This document shows, in pieces, positions 12,100-29,600 of a stretch of 64,000 bases of DNA. Below the pieces are notes generated by a model. It did not search any database, was not told the DNA's origin, and was given only the letters and a program-made list of their open reading frames with translations. The stretch lies in the NCBI GenBank assembly GCA_037039925.1, contig JAXRKP010000569.1, positions 27,501 to 91,500 of the forward strand. The letters run 5' to 3'. The stretch comes from Doris montereyensis (taxonomy: Eukaryota; Mollusca; Gastropoda; Nudibranchia; Dorididae). The translations under genes and the position numbers were made by a program. Each line of letters opens with the position of its first letter. Position 1 is the first letter of the stretch.

Positions 12100-15000
12100 T
12101 TCATTTATTAATAGTGTGTGTCATTAAACATTTAAAAACGGCTCCCAGCTCAACAGATGAGCTGCAAGACATTCCAAAGTAAATAAAATATTTACTGTAT
12201 AAACAAAAGTGAGAAGATACGACAAGCAACTTTATTTATTTTTTATACAGTAGAAATTGATACATTAACCATCGGGTTTGAACATTTCTGCACTAGTGCA
12301 AGGGGAGAGAAAAATAAATTGCATTTCATAAAAAAATTTAGAGATAAAAAAAACCCCAACAATGTTTAGCATTACACGATGATACATTCACTTTCATTTA
12401 TTTAAGAAATGTTAACTTCAATACATCAATAAATGTTAATGAATTGTTTTATGACATTGTTTAGTTTCACATAAAATGATAAAATATATTAATAGAGAAT
12501 GTGTGTAAAAAGAGGTAAGCAGTTAATTATTAATAAGACCTACATAGGTACATGTAATTGTAAGATAACTCCTTTCAAAGCTATCCTGGAAACTGAAATT
12601 AAGATTTCTGACCAGCATGATAGCTTTATAAACAGGACAAAGGAGATGATATTGTAGTGCACATGAAACACTTTTGCTTCATTAAACTCTTATCCAAGAA
12701 ATGTGCTGTAGGAACAAATCACTTTTTTTTTCCAATATGAAACTAATTACATGAATTTTTTTATATCTAAAGCAAATGACGAAAGAGAAAAATGTATTTG
12801 AACTTGAATGAAAAAATCAATGCAAAGGAGCATCTTAAACTCTGAACAAAAGGAAAGGGGAATGCAGTTCACAGAACTGAGGGTCTCAACTTATGAAGTC
12901 ATTGTAGTAATATTTCAACTTAATTCTCCTTCCGTAGAGTACAACAGTGTTATCCGGCATTGTCCACTTCTTGGTGTTCACACCCATACCTGCTTTGAAC
13001 GGTAACAATAATAACAAACAGAAAACCATGTGTCAATGAACTGTCCGAGGCAGTGGAAAAATGTACACCCCATCGCCCCCCTTCCCAACAGACTATACCT
13101 ATCTAGACAGCATGAATTTTTCTATCTGATTCTTCTCTCCCCGATTACACTACACTGATAAGCATGTTTGTCAAGGAAATGGCTGATACAATGATAAATA
13201 TATTTTTCCCAATGTTGCATTTAAAAAAACCCAGGTAATCATCAATTCAGTACAAAACACAACAACAAAAAAGAGAAGATATCGCCTTTCTAATCATGAA
13301 TGCAGAATGATATAGTTAAAGGCAGATTAACGAAATTTGCTTTACGCATGAATAAGGCAGATCTTTAATCCATGTAAATGGAAAGTAATGCCTTATTACA
13401 GTTTGAATGAAAAGAGGAGGGCAATGGCTGACATGGTACAGAATTCAGAGATTCTTCAATGGAATTTCTGGAAAAAAATGTCATTACCCATCACACTCAA
13501 TCGCCCATCTACTCCTGTGTTGGGAAAATAAGCACAAATCAGTATGAGTGAGACTGAAGCTACCACTGATATGTGTGAGAAGAATTCTAAGCTCAGAATT
13601 ATTCAGCAACTGAACAACACTCACAAATGAAGTCAGAGGATGTTTGCGTTTGGGTGAATATGAAATCATACCGGTATACATTTGTTATATATTATATGGC
13701 TACTACCCAGGGTGAAAACAAGTTGATGGCATGTGATAAAAGCCTTTGTTTTGAAAAAAAAATTGATGACAAGTTTCAGCTCCTTTATGGAAAAAAAGAA
13801 AAGAAAAGGAGAACAGGAGTCTTTGGGCTATTTCTTTTATTTTGAACCTCATTTGGATATAGACTATTGTGGACTTCGATAAGAGTATTTCTTTTTGCAT
13901 GCTATACTTTTTTTTGTTTGTATAAATGTCACCCAAAATCTGCCTTTCATGACCCAGCACACTTCTGGATTTAGTCAATTTATGATCATGAAAGGCTAAG
14001 TCACATTGACAGAATGATTAAGAATGAAAATAAAACAAAACTCATTTGATCATTTAGATCTAGTGATGCTAACATCTACAGAGAAAACAAAAACCATAAT
14101 TCCACTTAGTTGTGTTCCAAAATGAAACCCAAGCCCATTTGAATAATATCTAATACTAACATTACACTTACATCAGTTTCTGAATGGAAAGAAGTCGACA
14201 GTTCTTATAGTGCTCTCAGATTCTCTCTGAACTGAATTTGAAATCATCACATACAAGCGATTAAACTTCCAAGAAAATTGCTACCTTAGATAAATTTGTT
14301 TATCTGAAACCTGGCGTAAAATACTAGATGTTGCATGTCTTAAATTTTGCAATGTGTTATGGGAATGTCATTAGAATAGCACAATAACACAAAGGAGCCA
14401 CAGTGGAGGAGTCAAAAGTGATTTATTTTGTTCTGTCTTTAATGGTGGAGTTGTCACTTTTTGTCGTTTTTCACATTAGAACAGCACAATACCACACTGG
14501 TATATCTCTCAATAAAATGTCTATGATATCCATTCTAACTTTGTTATAATTTAGTAAACACTATGCCCCATGACATGATTATGACAATGTTCCTCTGGCT
14601 GATCAATTTATACAAAAATTGATTGTGAATGATAACCAAGTGTACATATCTACATAATCAACAATCATTTGTCAACATACTTTACAACTTAAATCACCTT
14701 TGTTGGGAAGAAATATGATGATGCAGACAAAAGGCGTACCTTAAAAACCACTTTTTTTGCTATCATTTAATCACCGTTTTGCAATAATGGTAAGTGAAGA
14801 TAAAAAAAAATTTGTTATCATTTATAGTACACATTTTGAAACTCTGGGAAACAAATATACAATTACCAAGCAAAAAAACAAACATGAAACAAAAAAAGTA
14901 ATCCGATATCACTGAAAAAAAAAAAAAAGAAAAGTCATGATAATCAACCGAATAAAGCAAAAGGAAAATAAGAACTGAAAACAACAACAAATTCACAAGA

Positions 15001-15988
15001 AACAATACTAATACTAAGGACAGCTTCAGAGAAATCTTATTCAGTTGTTTTCCTATGCTTTCCTCTCTCCTACCTTTTTTCTTCTTTTACACAAGCTGAG
15101 ATGCACTTTGTTTTCACATACAATTCATATAAAAGTCCATACAACACTTTCATTGCTATGTACATCAAAAACATGCTTTCATAGGAATCACTGTTGGTAA
15201 TATATATATATATTATATATATATATATATGTGTGTGTCCTCATAATTATAACTATAACAGTGAAAAAGGAGATAGAGAATACTAAAGAGTTGAGAAGCT
15301 ATGCCATCGTTGATGTTAATCTGAGTGAGACTGAGAGTGGATTAACTCTCATGGGTTGAATCAGGTAAAATAATGAGAAGTAGTATCTAATGAAGTATGT
15401 AACAGGTATATTTTTGACAAAGTGTGATGGCATAATAATGAGATCATTCTATTTGAATTGAAATTTCAGGTTTACGAAAGTAATGGTATACTTAATATTC
15501 CTTTAAACTAATGCTATTGTTTTTTTCTTTACCAATAACTCATATACGATTGTCTGCTTTAACATTTACATGCACATCTTCACTTAAGAAATACCTGAAC
15601 AATAAAAATCATTTGAGACTTTACATATTTGATGATGTGTGAAAAACTCTTTATCAGTTTAATTCGAAAATCTACTTGCTTTCATGACTCTAAATTCTAA
15701 TGGAAACTCAGACTTTGAAGAAAAACAACGTCACAGATAAAATCTTTTTTTCTCATAATTCAATATAAAAGATATTAAAACCTAAAACAAAATATCAAAC
15801 TGTATTAAAAGAACATATTCTCAACCTAGCTGGACAGATACTACAACATGAGTGGCATAAAATGTCGGCTTCATACAGTACGTAGCCCAACTTTCACTCA
15901 GGTTTCAACAGTAGAGAAGAGAGATGAAGACTGAAGTCATAACCTATGTTACCCTCCTAAGCTGCCATATAACACACTGTCTCCTGAT
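12100..15988 (-). other. Probable long 3' UTR of the UBALD gene
   Basis: About 3.9 kb of AT-rich DNA immediately downstream of the UBALD stop, without conserved open frames or recognisable transposons. Minus-strand AATAAA hexamers occur near the far end (for example at 12104-12109 and around 12228). The extent of the transcript is inferred. A TA/TG microsatellite lies at about 15198-15236. Confidence 0.4.
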
Positions 15989-20691
<4,703 letters not shown>

Positions 20692-23600
20692 ATGGGTGCA
20701 ACACTGACCAGAACCCGCAACCAGGGAGACGAAAGTGGTGAAGTCTCACTCCAAAACGCCTATCGATACCCACCGAAGACTGGTCAGTACAGTTCTAGTA
20801 TTAGTATTAGAGCTAGAAATCTAGATCTAGAGTTAGATATTCCGTGCTCCTTAATCCTGGTAAGGCTATGACTGATAAATGCCGGTTTGTTATACCACCC
20901 CGTTCACCTGTATACTGATTTACCTATTCTATTGTCATTCATTCTGTTTTGAATTACATGCCTAAACCATCTCAATTGATTTATTTCTTAGTTGTTTTAT
21001 GCCTTCTGCTTTTGTTTGATCTTATATTGCTGTGTTTCTGATTTTGTCTCTTTTAGTTTTCCCTACTACTCTTCTTAGCTATTTCATTTCAGTTGCCTGT
21101 ATTCTACTGTATTCTCTCCTGTCTAAGGTCCAAGTTTCGCTGTCATAGAGGAGAGTAAGACAAAAAACTGCCATTTGGGTTTTTATTTTTATTGACAATT
21201 CTTGTTTACCTACAAATGCCTTTCTTAGATGGTATATTATATAATATTGTCATTGCCTTTCGGATTTTCTGGCTAAATTCTTCTGTTAGTTTTTCCTCTG
21301 AGTTAATCATTACTCCTAGGTAATTGTAGCTTCGGACTTGTTCTAAATTCTCCTTGGCCAATTTAAGATAATTGTGTTTTAGCTTCCCTAATTACTCTAG
21401 CATTTTTTGGTTTTCTTTGCATTTACTCTCATTCCTCTTTTTTTTAGTTCATTGTTCATAATTTTGATATTTGACTGAAGGTCCCTTTCTGATTTTCCAA
21501 ACAGAACTAAATCATCGGCAAATGAAAGCATTGATACATTTACTGGTTTGAGCTTCCACATACCTTCATTCATTTTCTTCATTTTTGAGGATGCAAATTT
21601 TGCTTTACATTGTGCGGACCTGCCGTTTTTCCGATTTAATCGGAATCATCCCGATTTTTTGGCGAAAATTTGCGAAATTCCGATTTTCCGTTGGCCCAGC
21701 CCATCCCGATTTTGTTGTAATACAACTGCAGTCGTTGTCTGGACGGCATTGTTCCGTATATTCAGCGTGCGATTTTTGTTTTTAATCGACTAATAGCCGG
21801 ATGTCGTGCCTATCCAGGATTCATGTTATTATGAGTAATGGTGTATCTATTCCTCGATAATATATTGTTCTCTTTGTCCATTCTTGAAAGTACTTGTACT
21901 GTACTTGTTCGAAACTTCAAAAAATCGTTGTATGATTACGTGTTATTGAGGCCTACCGCGATTACTAGAAGAGCCTTGAATTTCAAACTGATCAAGCAGA
22001 CCACTTCACTGATATTCAATGACTTGATAGATCTAGATCTAAACGTCCCTAGTATTAGGGATGTCTAGATGATCTGTATCTGTACTCTTAAGTAGATCTA
22101 ATAGATCTAAATCAAGTCGAGATTAAAATCTTTGAAACAATATGAGTCCCCTGCAACAAAGTGCGATCACACGCGTGTGAGAGAGAGAGAAATGTTGTGC
22201 GTGTGTGTGTGTGTAAAAAGAGAGAAATAGAGAGCATTTTCGTGTGTGTTTCGTGCCATCGCAAATGTATGTGAGTGTGTGTGTTAGAGAGGAGTGAGCA
22301 ACAATTTATGAAGTGAAAGGCAAATGCAAGGAAGAATAGAGGTTGGATGATAATTGACAGGTATGTCATGCACATATGTCTGACCGGCTAGCAGGAGTGG
22401 GGTGGGCATGTGTGTGTGAAGAATGTGCAAATATGATTTCTTCAACTCATTCTTACTCTTTTCCATTTATTGCCCTAACATTCCATGTTTCAAAAATCAC
22501 AATCTGGGTTCGTTTCCATTTTCGTCGTTGAAAGGTCAAGCCGGGTATATTATATTTAGTTCTTTGCATCAGTTAGGTTTTGGATAAGCAGGGAATTAGC
22601 CCACTGTACCCTAGGTAGATGGTGGGTCTGCCACCTTGAGGCCTCCTACCAGGCCTTGTTATTTTCTGTCAGGTCAACTCCCTTAGCCTTTGGTCAGCCA
22701 AGACTGACCTGCAAGGCAGCAGGAGACTTGCGGAGGGTGGGATCATCTACTCCCCAAACAGGTGCTTACCTGTCCACTGCCCGGGTTTATTGAATTGCGA
22801 CCACTTAACATAGTACTTCCCATAAGCGGCAGTTGCCCAACATAAATCAGCTCAAAGACCAAGGGCACATCACTCTTTTTTCCAAACATCAAAGGTTTAA
22901 ATGATTCTGAAAAGTTGTATTTTCACAAAGAAACAATCACTGAGAGGTCCCCCCTGTCTCTGTCTTGCATTCATGCACATGCTTTGCATCCACTGTGCAC
23001 CAGAATTACCACCACGCAAGTCTGAACCTAGATTTACATCCAACCATTTTGATCTTATTGGTTTCCCTTATGCAGTGTTCGAAAACACTTTGTTTCTTTC
23101 GTAATTGTCTTAATTTAGAAAGTGAAAGTATGAACCAAAAATAACTTATAAATATACTTCCCCTTCTTGCTTAGCAAGTGAGTCACTGAGAGTGAGTGAG
23201 AGGTTACGTCGTGTGACTGCAATCAGTTTTCGCGGTTAACGCTCGATGCTAGGGAATATAGCTCACTTGCTATGAGTAGACAAAAGGGCAAACGAATGCA
23301 ACCCCACGTCGATCGGTCTTGGAAGTGCCGCATACTTGCGATAGACAGGGATTATACCGATAGTGAGCGCAAATGGGGGATGTGCACAATTCCGTCTTTT
23401 GGTACTATCTATATTCTCTTCTACGTTCTCTTACAGTCATAGTTAATTATTGGGGTCACTTTACAGTAAGTTTAATTTGATATTTTTCTGTATATGGTCC
23501 TAAAATAGCAATTGCTGGTCTTCAAATGTGTTACGTGATAGTAGAAAAGAGCAAATAGTCTAATAGGTTTTTTAAATGTTGATATACTCGTACTTAGGGC

Positions 23601-26600
23601 CTCTTTTTATTCTGTCTTTAAGCTCTTTCTTATCATAATTTATGTTCAGGTAGCTACTTTGGAACCCATTTCATCATGGGAGGGGAGAGATTTGAATCTC
23701 CTCAACCTGGCGAATACCTTTTTGGGGACAGTGAGGAGCTCAATTTCCTTGGAAATAAACCTATCCCAGTAAGTAAATGTTATATTTTATGCTGTACATA
23801 CTAAATGTTTTACTATTTATTTATTTTTGTATTGTATTTAGGTCATGTTTGCCCTTACATTAAAAAGCCCTGAATGGTCTCAATTATAGAGACACAGTTT
23901 TCTCCTTGACCAAGTATGGTATCTCTCATTTTCTCCTTTGCCATGTCATTTTAAAACTGTTAGAAAGTGTTAGCAGGATTTTTCTTCCCCTCCTGTCTTC
24001 TCATATTTCAAGCTGGGACATTGTTCTCTGATCATTAACCTCAGTTTTGAGAGACTTTTACAGTTCAAGCAATGAAGAGTATTTTGAGAATTTTCTTGAA
24101 CTCTTTCAGATTGTTCACTTCATGAAAATGAAGACAAGAGGGTTAACAGATATTTTAGTTTCTTCACAAGGTCATGTTAGTCTATGAAAGGGGAGGGGAA
24201 GAAAGACTAGGAAAAATGATACTAACAGATAAAGAAATGAGAAATAGTATATTTAGGCATCCGACGTTGCCGGGTTTACTGATTAATTTATATATCAAAA
24301 TTTTGTTTAGCATTTTGTCTGCATTCTTGGGTTTCATTCTCTCTTATTGGATTCCATGTTAAATTACTACTACTACTACTACAAATCTTTGACAAATCGT
24401 AATGACGTTAAACACATTTTCCAATAAGAGAATGAAACCCAAGCCTTAGGCAGTAATCAGAGCCAAAAAAAGAAAAAACGATTTATAAAATAAAATAGCA
24501 ACCTCAGCTTCAGTATTTGAATTCGGACTGATAGAATTCTCTCCTAGTGCATCGCCCCACCATACTAACCATTTCACCACATCAGCTGTTTCCTGGTAGG
24601 ATTTCGTGAAGGATGACTTTAAAGTGGCTGTTGACATAGATATTTTGTTTTCTTTCTCTGTCTTGAACTAATTGTGTGATTTTGAAACTTTTGAAAGGAA
24701 AATGACGCACAAGTGGACTTAAACTTTGAAAAAGTTGATCGAGAACACAGCAGTAATACATTTTGCAACTATAAAACATGTAAATGGAATTTTGTAACCC
24801 CTTTACAGATCTTTAGGCATTAGCAACAAAATAAGCATTGGTTATAAGCACAAAAAGAGCTCCTGAAGTACTTTTTTATAATATAAGATTATATATTTGT
24901 AAAATAATAAGTGGAGAGAGTCTTCATATTTTAATATTTGTGGGGCAACACTCTTTTGCAATTTTTACCCTTGCTATGGTATCAGAATAATGAAAGGAAT
25001 ATATCGACGGTGAAAGTCACAAACCGTCTAAGTCTAAACTTAGTAACACCTCTTTTTTCGCGTTTTTAACAGTAGGGATCCCCTATGCTTTGTCTAGTTA
25101 GGATTCCGTGGCACAAATACCAATAAAAACCTATGTAACAACCATATCAGCAATCCGTGTATCCCTATTGGGTATAGTTTTGACAGTCGCAAACCGTTGT
25201 ATGTGTGAAAATAGATTCCAGTACCTATGCCGGTGATGATGAAACTGTGAGTATGAAGGGTGATACTGTGAATGCGAATGAAGAAACTGTGAGTGTGGAT
25301 GTCAATGATGAAACTGAGTGTGAATAGGAATGATAAAACTGTGAGTGTGAATAAAGATAAAGATGGATTTATAGTTCGTATGATGCAGGGTCACCGATTG
25401 TACATTATTTATCCCCCAGCTCGCCATTCCATTCAAAGTATTTCTCAGCTCCCAGTGGGAGCATACAGTACACAAGTCTATTAGGCTTTTCGTAATAGCG
25501 CTCTGACAAGATTTTTCTCTACCTATGGCTGGATACTCATTCACACCTGAGTCAAGTAAGAAAAATAGAGTGAAGCACCTTTCCTAAGAGTACAACGTTG
25601 TGAAAAAAACCCACATGTACCAGCCGTGGAGCTTGAACCAGTGTCGTCGTGATTACCAGGTTACGACACTATGGTTTGGCTACAACGCCTCATAAATAAT
25701 GAATAATGAAACTGTGTGTAAATGTGAAGGATGAAATTATAAGTGTGAATCGATAGTATGAATATGAATGATGAATTTCTGAGTGTGAATGACGAAAGTG
25801 TAAATGTGAATGGCGAGTGTGAATGTGAACGATGAAAATGTGAGTGTAAATGGTTAGGCTGCTGGTCTTGGGATCATGGAAGATTCTACCACGCATAGTT
25901 CGCACTTGAACCAGGTCCAAAATGAGTAGAAGCACTAGCAAGGGAGTAAAACATGCGGCATGTCCAGGAAGTGATTATTATCTACTGTTCCTTTTCACGC
26001 TATAGAGACCGGGAGTGATTTCCAGCTCCATGGGGCGTAATGTCCTTGAAGGGACTTTACTTGACCATCATAATATGCATTGATCTCAGGGGCAAGTTGG
26101 AGGAAGCAGCAAGATTAATGATAAGTCATAAAGGGAAGGGAAAGGAAAGGAGAGGAATCTACCAGTAGCATCCACCAACCGCCCACAGTTGGACTTGTCT
26201 CCCACACTTGATAAGCTCAAATGAAAGTACATGTAGCTTCACCTCCTTAGTTCAGGGGGACTCGGTAGTCTAGATGCAAGGTGTCGGCCTCTCAACTTTT
26301 GGGTTGAGGGTTCAAGCCCCGCCAACAGGTGAAAATTTTCCTCAACTTTTTAAAAGTGAAATCTACGCCCCTGGTCCAGGTAGGTGGATCGACACCTAGT
26401 CCCATCAGAGACGGACGATAAAAAGTATGTTCCATGTGCAGATCACAACGCTCTGTGCACGTTAAAGACCTTTTGGCTGTTTACAGGGCCTTACAGGCAA
26501 AACTTACACAATCCTACCAAAATCCCCAAATCTTTCTACCAAGAGGATGTGTATAGTGCTAAATTAATACTAATACTTACGCGAACTTGAAAAAAAATCA

Positions 26601-29600
26601 ATACCCATGTAGTAGCCTAACATGTTATTTTATTATAATATAATACTACAAGCGCCTTCTTGTTTTTAAAATAGATGATGATAATGGTGAGGATGAATCT
26701 CGATTCTTTACCAGGAATTGATGATGATGATTGTGACGGATTTTAAAAATAATATTCCAATGGTGATGCTACTGGTAGTTGATATTGCTGAAGTTGCTGG
26801 CACTGCACACTCTGATTATGAGGATGGTGCATACAGTGCACACATAATTACTTCTGGAGAGTTTTTTTCAAAACGCATAACTCTTGTCTTCACTACCTGC
26901 TCAAAGGTGTAGGACTGTACAACCGCAAGTCTGCTGACGAGCAAACCGTGTAAGTCCAACTAGGTTGGTCAAACCATGTATGTTTGTGTCAGCTGATTGA
27001 TGAGCAATACGTGTAAATCTTGATATAGGGTTCATTACATTTATTTCAACATTTTCAATCCAATGACGTAAAAGTAGGCGATAAGTAAAGGGTTCAAATA
27101 TCTCATACACACACAAAAAGTCTTTTTTTAACAACGCAGCATTGTTTTCTTTGATTTCCTCAAAACTACAAAATTGGACTTACACGGTTTGCGACTTTCA
27201 CTGTCGATATTGTCAGTCTGCTAACATATTTGCATTAGCCTAAGTCAGACTTAGGCCAAAAGGAAACTGATTCATTTTAACACTCCTCATCCTATGATCT
27301 ATCATAATGTATGAGGACATAATGCGCCAAAGCATTCCTGAGGTATCATTGACATTTTTCATTTTAGTAAAATCATTGGCTGAGTCGGGCCAAAATAGTT
27401 TTTCTCACTTTTCTCAAAACCACCAAACATGACTTAGGCACAGTGAAGATTTTTATACATTTATATTATGGCTTTCTTTGAGTATGTTAAGGAGGGGGGC
27501 GGTCCTGAGGGCAATTCTTTTAGTTTGAATAGATACACGATGTTAAGCTTCATAAATGAGTTCAGCATGGCAAAATTCGAGGGAAAAAATTATGAAAGTC
27601 ATTTTTGAAACTTTGGTTGCCTTGGAAACAGCAGCTATCTTGAATTTCTGGTGCAAAACTAGGCCAATGTTGGCAATTTTCCAAAACTAAGCAGTTCTAC
27701 AGTTCTTATCTAAGAGATTTATAATTTTGCACATAGAAAATTCAAACCAATATCCTGAATCTCTCATATCACTTTTTTTATATCTTGTATAGTAATAGTT
27801 TTCTTTTTACAAATTTTCAAAAATTGAGGCTTGAAGGAATCTAATTTCTCTCAATTTTCCAACAAAAATGATGAATTTCTCAGAAAGTACAAAAGATATC
27901 AAAAATCCGGACTGAGAGTCTCTTAGTATTGGTACAAAACAGCTGTATGCCAAACTTCAAACGAATCTGTTGAAAATTGTAAGAGCACTTAGCAAAAAAC
28001 AGTAAAAAAAAAAGTCTATTATGAGAAAATCGTATTTAAAACTCTTTTTTTTCCATTATTTGAAATTTTTTTGCATACAAAACTAGAAATGAGTAGGATA
28101 ATGCTTTGAAACATCATAAAATCATGAGAAGCTTTCAACTACTATTCATCGACCCTGTTTAAAATGATTACCAACTTGCTATACTTTAGACAAAATTACT
28201 GGCTTTTTCGGTTCAAACGATGTGTTGAAAGTTGGGTCGGTATCGTATCTAAATAAGAAATCGTAAAGATTCAAAGAATCGATACTGAGTTTATTTCATT
28301 ATATCAATGTGAAGGGAATGAACGGCTGCGTCCATCAATACAATGAACTAGATTTGTCTGATTTGGGACAAAAATGGCCCTCTCATGCATGTGTGATTAC
28401 AATGTTTTATTTATCAGTTCCCATTCTACCTTTCTGTGTATGGGTATTTTCTTTATTTCTCTGAATTAGTTTGGTTTTGGATAAGCAGGGGATTAAATTT
28501 CTGATTACCTTCTATCGAAAAAACAAGACAAATTGTATAATTTGATTTTGTTGTTGTTATTGTGGTAACATCTGGGTGTTAATTGTGTTGCATTTTTTTT
28601 TAATTGAACAATTTTACTGGGGATGGGAGTGACCAGGCAATTTTGATTAATTAATGTATATTTGTATTCAGAAGTGAAATGATTGAATTGTGATTAACAA
28701 AGACTCATCTGTCAGATCAATACATGAAATTTGCCACAGAATGATTTCTTGCTGCTGCATAAATATGAACATGCACAAAAAAAGTGAATAAATAAAATTT
28801 AAAAAAAAGATAAAGTGTCACACAGCACGGATGTATTAGTGTTATTTGTTGCATCCATGCTGTGTGGCACTTTATCTTTTAAAAAAAAAATTATTTATTC
28901 GTTTGTCTATTTAATCTGTGTATGTGGACAGTGATTTTGTTAAGTGGTAAACTTTATATTAGATTTTATGCTTTGTGATTTTATTATGTGGATATGAATA
29001 ATTGGCCATTGGGGATGATTACAATTTTTTTAAATTGATGGCAAAATTTTGACAACTTTTTCAATATCACCGGTGAATTTGTTGGGTTTTCTTCGTTTGA
29101 GGGAAAAGTAAAGTTCCTTCATGGCCATTACGGCTTATAGAGTCGGAGCTTATCCCGGTATCAATAGCATGGAGCGGAACAGGTGATAATAATCACTTCC
29201 TGGCCATGACGCCAGTCTGATGCAGGTTTTTAATCCCAAGTTGGTGCTTGTACCCATTTGCACTGGGGTAGAGTTTGGAAAATGCGTGTTTTGTATCTTT
29301 CCCAAGGAGCACAACGTTAGACCTAGCTTTGCTAGGATTCGACCCCAGGACCTCATGATCCCCAGTCCGACAGCCTAACTGCTCAGCCACCGACACCTAA
29401 CTGCACAGCCACCGATGCTACTATTTGAGGGAAGAGAAATCCTATATTTGTTCAAGAAGAGGGAAAGAAAAATTAAATATAACATTATTCATAGGAACAT
29501 AATATGACTTTGTTTTCAGTTTCCTTACCCTGTACCAACTGGAAATGATCCAACAAAGACTTTAAAAGCTTGGTGTATGTCAGAAAGGACTCTCTGAGAC

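Larger units (their letters stand above)
25001..27210. mobile_element. Candidate DNA element bounded by ~37-bp inverted repeats (MGRN1 intron 2)
   Basis: 25001-25038 and the reverse complement of 27174-27210 share ATATCGAC(G/A)GTGAAAGTC, then (A/G)CAAACCGT and TAAGTC, with about four mismatches in 37. Further CAAACCGT-type motifs lie just inside both ends (25189, 26943, 26972, 27006), like subterminal transposase sites. No transposase frame and no clear target duplication are seen. The interior is occupied by minisatellites and SINEs. Confidence 0.5.
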
